In this document: positions 56,341-64,000 of the stretch, piece by piece
Layout of the letters: each line of letters opens with the position of its first letter
Position numbering within the stretch: position 1 is the stretch's first letter
Assembly (NCBI GenBank): GCA_030490835.1
Contig: CM059975.1
Location: 59,263,174 to 59,327,173 of the forward strand
DNA length: 64,000 nucleotides
Reading direction: 5' to 3'
DNA from: Annona cherimola
Taxonomy: Eukaryota; Streptophyta; Magnoliopsida; Magnoliales; Annonaceae
Notes under the pieces: model-generated
What the model saw: only the letters and a program-made list of their open reading frames with translations
Database searches by the model: none
Told to the model about the DNA's origin: nothing
Translations under genes and position numbers: made by a program

Positions 56341-57180
56341 CATAGTATTCTTGAATATCTCCTTACCGTAATTCCTTGTCACCCATACAGTACATAAAAT
56401 TCTTGGTTGGCCTTGTGGGTCTATTTTCTAACATAAACTATCTTCAATTTGCAAAGCCATCAATTCACACAACAAAAGTTCCAAATCTTTATCCGCCATT
56501 GGGAGAATTATACACAATCCCTTTCCTATCTAGCCGCTTATTCTTCTGCTCTCCTTCAAGCTTCTTACCCCCAAAAGTCCGCCACCATCTCCTCTCGAAA
56601 AGTTTCCTGCAATCACGCTCTTCTCAGCCGACCTTATGCCCTGCCAAGAGACGAGGGTTGAAATTCCAAGGGTTTTTTAGGATGCAAGGTGGGGACAATA
56701 TCGTAGAACAATGGGCGTTGTTGCTCCTGCCACATTTCTTATTCACATAGCTTCCCACCATGTATTTGACAAGCGCCGGTTTTCCATGGTAGCATGAGAG
56801 GCACCATGTTCTCTTGAGATAGTGATGTCACATTTCTAATTAACTTCTATAATTTCAAATTTTGAATGACTAGAAATTCACAGAAGAGGAGGGATCCAAC
56901 CAAGCACTCACCATCAACATTCCAATTAAAATTCAGGCTATATGACAAATAAAATGTGATTATATGCAGTAACCAAAAGGATTGTTTACAAAATGCGTGA
57001 TTCATTGCACAAGTCCAAGCATTATTTTCAATCCTTTTTCCTCGTATATCTTAGTCATCCAGAGTCCTAGGCCCACGATCACATAATTCTTCCTTCTATA
57101 TGTCATTTATATACCTTGATTTATGTGGATGATTTTTTATGAATGTTTAGCCAACTGGATGCAGCAAACTATATTCCTTT
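56341..57180. other. Spacer, no gene supported
   Basis: Overlapping open frames at 56376-56750 and 56449-56661 lack recognisable motifs. Part of this may be the diverged 5' end of the LINE. Confidence 0.3.
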
Positions 57181-58812
57181 TGTTGGTCTCGAGTTTATGG
57201 CAAAACCCAAGAGGAGAGGGGTGAATTGGGTTCTTAAAAATTCTTTGCATAATTAGAAGCTTAGCCCCTTGTAAGTTAAATTCCCTTAATAAAACGTCCA
57301 GTGAGGTAGAATGAGAGGGTGTAGTTAAAATATAAATACAAATAATCAAACCATGTAAAAGATAGCAATATATAGTGGTTCGGGCAACCTTCTCTACTCC
57401 ACTCTTCCAAGCACACACCCGTTGTGTCTTGGTTTTCACTATTATATATTTAATATAATCTAGAGCACCTGCTCTCTTCTAGATTCTAGCTCTAGGGGGC
57501 TTATACAATCTCAGCACAAGTAGATGACGAGTTCCACTCCAATCACAAGCTACTTTGCCTTCACTTGGTTTCAGTCTCCAATACCAAACCAAGTGGGAAA
57601 AACAAATGATCAAATAATAAACAAGAATTCTACACGTTACAGATGTGTAGGCAGATACAAGTGCGAAGAAGAACTTGTAGAAGCAGTTGAAGATGAGACA
57701 GTTCAGCTTTCAGCAGTTGAATGCAATGTTCTTCTTGAAAAACTTCTTATAGATCACTTAAATGCTAGAGGAACTCCTTTTTTGTTCACTTGAAGCTCCT
57801 TAAATAAAGAGAAGTAAATTTGAATGTTTTGTGGTAGGTGGCACGCATTTAATATGCCAATGTTTGAATTTTTTCAACCGTTACGAGCTAAGTCGCACCT
57901 GGAGTTGACCTGGAATGCAACTTCGTCCAAGTCGCAGAGTGGAGTCGACTTCGGGTGCGACTTCACCCAAGTTGTAGATTGGAATCGACTTCGGGAGTGA
58001 CTTCGACCTTCAGCTTCCAACTCAAGTTCCATGCTTAGGTCGACCTGGCCTTAGACTTGACACAAGTCGCAGGTAGAGTCGAACTTCACCATCCACATAC
58101 TTTTTGAAATTTTAAACTTTGTTTGTGATCTACTTGTTTGTTTGGCCTTTATTTCTTTTCTTTTCAAGTGCTTGAATCGTCATTTGATATTCTTGTTCTT
58201 GATATGTATCATGATGCTTGGATTATAGAATACCTTGGTCTCTTGAAAGAAATCCTCTTTAGTGGCCTTAATTCATGGTTGTCATTGCCTCTTGATTTTG
58301 ATTTCCATTTAATAAAGAGTTTTAGAAGCAATTTGATGGTGATTTATACTTAAGTCGCAGGCTTGAGTTGACTTGGAGTGCAACTTCACTTAAGTCGCAT
58401 ACTAGGGTTGACTTAAGATGGGACTTCACCTAAGTCGCATAATGGAGTTGACTTGATGTGCGACTTAACTCTGACATTTTCAAAATCTATAGAGTCGACT
58501 TGGGGTTGCGACTTCACCTAAGTCGCAAGCAGAGTCGACTTCGGTTGCAACTTCGTCTATCTTGGAGTCCCAATTTCAGTGATGTCGATTTTGGGGTGTT
58601 TGAAGTTGATCCTAGAGTCGACTTGGATATCAACTTGACCTAAGTCGATGCCTGAGTCGACTTGGCTGGCGACTTGACCTGCTTTCCTTTTGAACTTTGA
58701 TTATATGAACCTTGGCATCACTTAGCAACCACATTAGTACTTAAATGATTCTCAAATTGAGTTATTAATCATTAAAACATGAATTGTACTTATTTTGCCT
58801 CAAGTTTCAACA
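57181..58812 (-). mobile_element. Solo copia LTR, same family as 38131
   Basis: Plus strand runs from TGTTGGTCTCGAG to ...GTTTCAACA. Minus reading follows the 38131 LTR from start to end. Flanks CCTTT (57176-57180) and ACTTT (58813-58817) differ at one base and may be the target duplication. No primer site or internal sequence adjoins it. The GTCGAC-type array (57880-58680) is split by about 260 bp of other sequence (58085-58345). Confidence 0.8.
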
Positions 58813-60016
58813 ACTTTTATCTTTAAAGATTATTTTTCTAGAATAAATCCTAAAAAAATTTATATCAATGAATTTGTAGTTTCAAATACTTTATCATGAT
58901 ATTTTTTAGTATTTAATTTTCTATTCAATACTATAGCTAAATCATGTTGAAAACCCACTTGAACCACAAGAGACAATATTAATGTTCTAATTATAATTTT
59001 TTTAATTTTATATTCATTTGAGATAGTTCTTCTTGGGTTTGAAACTAGACTTCAAAAACTCTTATCGGTCACAACTTTTAGATTAGTTTTTTGCAGTTTT
59101 TATTGAATTAAAAAAATTACCAAAACTAGATTTTTTAGATTTTCCCTAATTTTCAAAAAAATCAATTAATTCAAAAATATTATTTCTCATGCTCAATAAA
59201 TTCTGATAAATTCACTCATACTTTATAACTTATTTTCCTTATTTCCCAAAATTTTTAATAATATTCCTCAATTACTTCTTTTTTAAGCAATTATTCACTA
59301 CTCTATAAGTATTTTCCTTAATCTTAACCTCTTTCTACACTTTGAAATATTATTATTTATTATTATTTCCTATAAATAATACTTATATATAATTCATTCA
59401 TAATTCACCTCATAGCTATTTATAAAAATATAAAATTCCATTTCTTAAGTTTGGTTTTTACAATTATGTTAAGGAAGTCGCCTTACAAACTTGACATGGG
59501 GAAGCAGGTCGAAATGCTTGACTTACAATTCAAGATGTTCTCTCTTTTGAGCACTGCTGGGGCCTCACAAGGGAAGTCAGAGAGGCAATAATCTTAGGGG
59601 CTCAACCCATGGGAAGCTGTCATCATGAGAGAAAAAATGAAGTAGGGGCATTGTGGTAATTTTACTATGTGAGTATATTTGTTTAAAAACGTAAGTATGT
59701 TTGGTATTTTGATAAAATTTGTATTATATATATGCAAAATCTCAATCTATTCCATTCATTTACTGGATCATCGACCGAAACATATGTAGACATAATTTTT
59801 ATTATTTGACATTTTTTAAAAATATTTGTATAGAAAAAATTATTTTTTAATAATATTTCATTATAATTAGTAAAGTTGAAAAATATATTTTATATAAGGA
59901 GTTATGTTATATTATTTAAAGTTCATGTAATTAAGGTACTCTCAAAAATAACAATTTCAACATTTATTTCTGCATTTTTGAAAATTTAGTAATATTTTTT
60001 ATTTTTCAAATATAAT
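58813..60016. other. AT-rich DNA, no gene seen
   Basis: Mostly A/T low complexity. A less AT-rich patch at about 59480-59650 has no recognisable coding content. Confidence 0.4.
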
Positions 60017-61955
60017 AGAATCTCATAGCATCTAATGAGATCTAACAACATCTAATAGTATCTAACAGAACCTAACAGTATCTAACGATATCTAACAGAA
60101 TCTAACTTTTGATATTAATAAGTTAATCCTAATTTAACACCTATAATATGATCCTAAGCCCCTTATAAGGTCATTTATACCTTAATTACAAAATTTGAAA
60201 CCCAAATAATAGGATTTAATGAAATCCACTTAATTTAATGGCATCTAACAACATCTAATTGCATCTAATAGCATCTAACTACATCTAACAGTATTTAACC
60301 GGATCTAACAATATCTAACAGCATCTAAGGACATCTAACCGAATCTAACTTTTGATATTAATAAATTAATCATAATTTAACACCTATAATATGATCCTAA
60401 GCTCCTTATAAGGTCATTTATACTTTAATTACAAAATTTGAAACCTAGATAATAAGATTTAATGAAATCTATCTTAATCTAATGACATCTAACAACATCT
60501 AATCGCATCTAACAGCATCTAACGACATCTAACAACATCTAACCGGATCTAACGATATCTAACAGCATCTAACGACATCTAACCAAATCTAACTTTTAAT
60601 ATTAATAAGTTAACCCTAATTTAACACCAGTAATATGATCATAAGCCTCTTATAAGGTAATTTATTCCTTAATTACAGAATTTAAAACCTAGATAATATG
60701 ATTTAATGAAATCCACCTTAATCTAATGATATCTAACAATATCTAACGACATCTAACAACATCTAACGACATCTAACAATATCTAATGATATCTAACAAC
60801 ATCTAACCAGATCTAACGATATCTAACAATATTTAATGACATCTAACCGAATCTAACTTCTGATATTAATAAGTTAATCCTAATTTAACACCTGCAATAT
60901 GATCCTAAGCCCCTTATAAGATTATTTATACCTTAATTAGAGAATTTAAAATCTAGATAATAAGATTTAATGAAATCCATCTTAATTTAATGACATCTAA
61001 CAGCATCTAGTCACATCTAACAGCATCTAACGAAATCTAACGGGATCTAATGACATATAATAGTATCTAACGACATCTAATCGAATTTAAATTTTGATAT
61101 TAATAAGTTAATAATAATTTATCACTTATAATATGATCCTAAGTCATTTATAAGGTCATTTATACCTTAATTACAGAATTTAAAACCCAAATAATAGGAT
61201 TTAATAAAATCCACCTTAATCTAATGACATCTAACAACATCTAATCGCATTTGACAGCATCTAACCAGATCTAACGATATCTAACAGTATTTAACAACAT
61301 CTAACCGAATCTAACTTTTGATATTAATGCGTTAATCATAATTTAACACTTATAATATGATCCTAAGCCCCTTATAAGGTCATTTATACCTTAATTACAA
61401 AATTTAAAATCCAGATAATAGAATTTAATAAAATTCACCTTAATCTAATGACATCTAACAGCATCTAACGATATCTAATAGCATCTAACAGGATCTAATA
61501 ACATCTAATGACATCTAACCGAATCTAACTTTTGATATTAATAAGTTAATCATAATTTAACGCCTATAATATGATCTTAGGTCTCTTATAAGGTCATTTA
61601 TACCTTAATTATAGAAATTAAAACTCAGATAATACGATTTAATGAAATAATCAAAATCTAATGGCATCTTACGGGATCTAACCCGATCTAACTGGATTTA
61701 ACTGGATCTAACAGCATCTAATTGGACCTAACACTATCTTACTCGATCTAACCAGATCTAATTTTAGATAATAATGAGTTAACCCTAATTTAACACTTGT
61801 AATATAATTCTATGCCTCTTATAAGGTCATTTATACCTTAATTATAGGAATAAAACTCAGTTAATACGATTTAATAAAATTCATCTAAATCTAATAGCAT
61901 CTAATGAGATCTAACCCGATCTAACTGAATCTAACCGAATCTAACTAGATTTAAA
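60017..61955. repeat. Hierarchical decamer satellite
   Basis: Short runs of a decamer of the form ATCTAACRRC (variants such as CATCTAACGA) alternate with a conserved AT-rich segment of about 130 bp containing TTTTGATATTAATAAGTTAA, TAATATGATCCTAAG, CTTATAAGGTCATTTATACC and TAGGATTTAATGAAATCCA. The conserved segment recurs with its start at about 60109, 60349, 60593, 60857, 61090, 61315, 61528 and 61761. This gives eight higher-order units of about 213-264 bp whose length varies with decamer number. It has no coding capacity. Confidence 0.92.
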
Positions 61956-63115
61956 CTAAATGAATTAAAATTTTAAATGAAAGTAAATATTTTACTTCAA
62001 TTTAAATGTTCAATTTATAACATTAATTTAATATATGGTACATATTATAAAATTTCTAAACTAGAATTTTACAACTTATTCTTTAAAATTAACTTATTAT
62101 ATAAATATTGTGTCTTTGAAAATACGTTTCTATATAAGAAAATACATCTAAAAACATCTTCTAAATGAGGTTAAAAAATTTATTAACATATATATACAAA
62201 TGGATTCCGGTGATAACTACACCACTAGATGAAATTAATTTTCTCTTTCAAAAACATATCAACTATTGAATTTTATTTTTAAAGTAAATTAGTATTTCGA
62301 TTAAATACATATTAAGCCTTTTAAATCTATACAAATATTTAGTGATTAATATTTTAAATTTCTTATTATTAGGTCTTATATATAACAGAATTAACTGTAA
62401 TACTTATTATATGTATGACTTTTTAAAAATAAAACTGTAATAAATTATATTTATTTAAATTATATATAATTACATTTTAGATTAAATATTATAATTATAT
62501 ATGACTTTTTCGGACTAGTTTAATAATGGTTAAACTGTAGTTTCTTAATAATGATTAAACTTTGATATTAATAATTTTTATAGTTTATATAAAAATTTTA
62601 AAACATATCAACCATTGAATTTTATTTTAAAAATTAATTATAAATTATTATTTCAATTAAATGCATAATTAATTTAAATTGAATGAAATAAAAATTTGAA
62701 TAAATATATAAAACTATACTAATTATTATATATGACTTTTAAAAATAAAATTGTGTAAATTATATTTATTTAAATTATATGTAACTATAGTTAAGATTTA
62801 ATAATATAAATGTATATGACTTTTTGGGACTGGTATAATAATTAAGTATTTTTAGATGTTTAATTAAAAAATAATGGTTTCAACTAAATAAATATATATG
62901 ACTTTTTAGGAATGGTTTAATTATATGTCCCAAATTGTAATTTAAACATTCTCGGAACTTAGGTTGGTAGAAAATAATTAATTTAAATGATTATTTAATT
63001 ATATATCCTAAATTCAATAATTAAGTATAATGAAGGTTTAATTATATTTTCCAAAACTGTAATTTAAAGATGACTATAATGCTATTATATTTATGCAGTT
63101 AAAACAACTACTGAC
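61956..63115. repeat. Diverged AT-rich tandem duplication
   Basis: Two related segments (about 62250-62597 and 62598-62880) share, in order, ACATATCAACYATTGAATTTT, AATTATATTTATTTAAATTAT and TATATGACTTTTTSGGACT. Further single TATATGACTTTTTAGGA motifs follow near 62900. It is otherwise featureless AT-rich DNA. Confidence 0.55.
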
Positions 63116-64000
63116 TGTTGGTCCCGAGTTAGTGGCAAAACCCAAGAGGGGAGGGGTGAATTGGGTTCTTTAAAAAATCTTTGGTAAATAAAGACTTAAC
63201 CCCTTGAGTAATTAATCCCCTTTTGAAAAGAGCTAGAGAGCAATAAAGATAAAACAGTAAAAAGAAATATAACACAAGATTTATAGTGGTTCGGGCAAAC
63301 CTTCCCTACTCCACTCTTCCAAGCTCACACTCTGTTGTGACTTGGGTTCCACTATGTATTCCACGAATACACTTAGAGTCACTGCTCTCTTCTAGATTCC
63401 AGCTCTAGGGGGCATATACAACTAGAGCCACTTGCTCTCTTCTAGATTCTAGCTCTAGGGGGCATAAACAACTCACATGCAAAAGTAGGTGATGAGTCTC
63501 ACTCCAATCACACCCTACTTTGCATATACTTGATCTTAGCTACCCAAGCTAAATCAAGATTTATACAACAAGACAATGAAATAAATGAAACTACACTTTA
63601 CAGATTTGTGTAGGCAGATTTAGCTCGAGGAAGAAGTTGTGGAAGCAGCTGTGGATGAATATTGTTGAAGGCGCTAGCAACTTGAAGCTTTCTTCTTCCT
63701 TAGAATTTATACGGACCACTCAATAATGGAGAAAAGCAAATAGGAAACCTTTCTTGTACTTCTTTTCTCTCTTTGAACTTTAACGTAGTGTCTTGTGTTC
63801 TCTTGTTTTTTTTTTCTCACGTTCATTTGAGGGTCCTTTTATAGAGGGAAGAAAATATGAACGTTGTAGAGATGGTTGGTGCGCAATAAATGAACTCCAA
63901 CGTTCGAAAATTTGACCGTTATACTCCAAGTCGAAGATGAAGTCGACTTGGCCTGCGACTTCGCTTCCAAGTCGTACATGGAGTCGACTTGGCCTGCGAC
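63116..64000 (-). mobile_element. copia LTR, same family as 38131, cut by window end
   Basis: Starts TGTTGGTCCCGAGTTAGTGG and follows the 57181 LTR block by block (CCCAAGAGGGGAGGGGTGAA, GTGGTTCGGGC, CTCTTCTAGATTC). A 50-bp segment with CTCTCTTCTAGATT and AGCTCTAGGGGGC is tandemly duplicated (63374-63423 and 63424-63473). It reaches the GTCGACTTGG array at 63930 and runs out of the window. Confidence 0.8.

Noticed and set aside
56376..56750. 124-codon plus-strand open frame
   Set aside because: No motif; opposite strand carries the LINE; likely chance.
57524..57793. 89-codon plus-strand open frame
   Set aside because: It runs antisense through a non-coding copia LTR and is not conserved in the other LTR copies.
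60017..61955. Idea that the decamer array is telomere-like
   Set aside because: The word ATCTAAC differs from the plant telomere repeat CCCTAAA in most positions and no CCCTAAA runs are present.

Overview
This is nuclear DNA from a flowering plant, almost certainly a eudicot. It is AT-rich, has one spliced plant gene with GT-AG introns, and is otherwise packed with decayed plant transposable elements: Ty1/copia, Ty3/gypsy, LINE, hAT and Tourist-like MITEs. I cannot name the species. No bacterial-type genes, CRISPR arrays, tRNA or rRNA genes were seen.

The only intact protein gene I can support is on the minus strand, from an ATG at 30518 to a stop at 20356. It has eight exons and encodes a 565-residue secreted SKU5-similar (SKS) multicopper-oxidase-like protein. 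All seven introns are GT-AG and all junction phases agree. Its last intron is 5.3 kb and holds an LTR and other repeat-like DNA. Its promoter side (30.7-32.0 kb) is a cluster of five diverged MITE copies.

Left part (1-20 kb): the 5' part of a very large LTR (1-2267, minus) inserted beside a copia 3' end (2412-2866 LTR); an unrecognised coding remnant (about 4.88-5.91 kb, minus) cut by a MITE; a 1.5-kb terminal-inverted-repeat element (about 5.91-7.44 kb) with another MITE inside it; a gypsy gag remnant (7.46-9.6 kb, minus); and a copia element (13308-16829) with two LTRs, an internally deleted body and four premature stops.

Middle (32-46 kb): a degenerate copia gag-protease-integrase (minus, 32.56-34.93 kb); a copia RNase H fragment (plus, about 37.07-37.4 kb); and a 7.8-kb copia element (38131-45921) with 1.4-kb LTRs and a gag but no pol. 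That element carries a 2.4-kb insertion which itself holds a MITE and a hAT element with a perfect 8-bp target duplication.

Right part (46-64 kb): a LINE on the minus strand (ORF1 remnant at 55.6-56.3 kb, ORF2 pieces from 54.6 down to 46.4 kb), split by a 1.3-kb insertion and by a 3,991-bp solo LTR with a perfect TCATA target duplication; a solo copia LTR (57181-58812); a hierarchical decamer satellite (60.0-61.95 kb); an AT-rich diverged tandem duplication; and another copia LTR running off the window end. Four further copies of the LTR at 38131 occur in the window, which allows dating, empty-site and recombination comparisons within this one sequence.

The most unusual structures are the decamer satellite, a 51-bp inverted filler at the deletion junction of the 13.3-kb copia element, the transition-only decay of that element, and a GTCGAC-centred minisatellite carried inside the copia LTRs.
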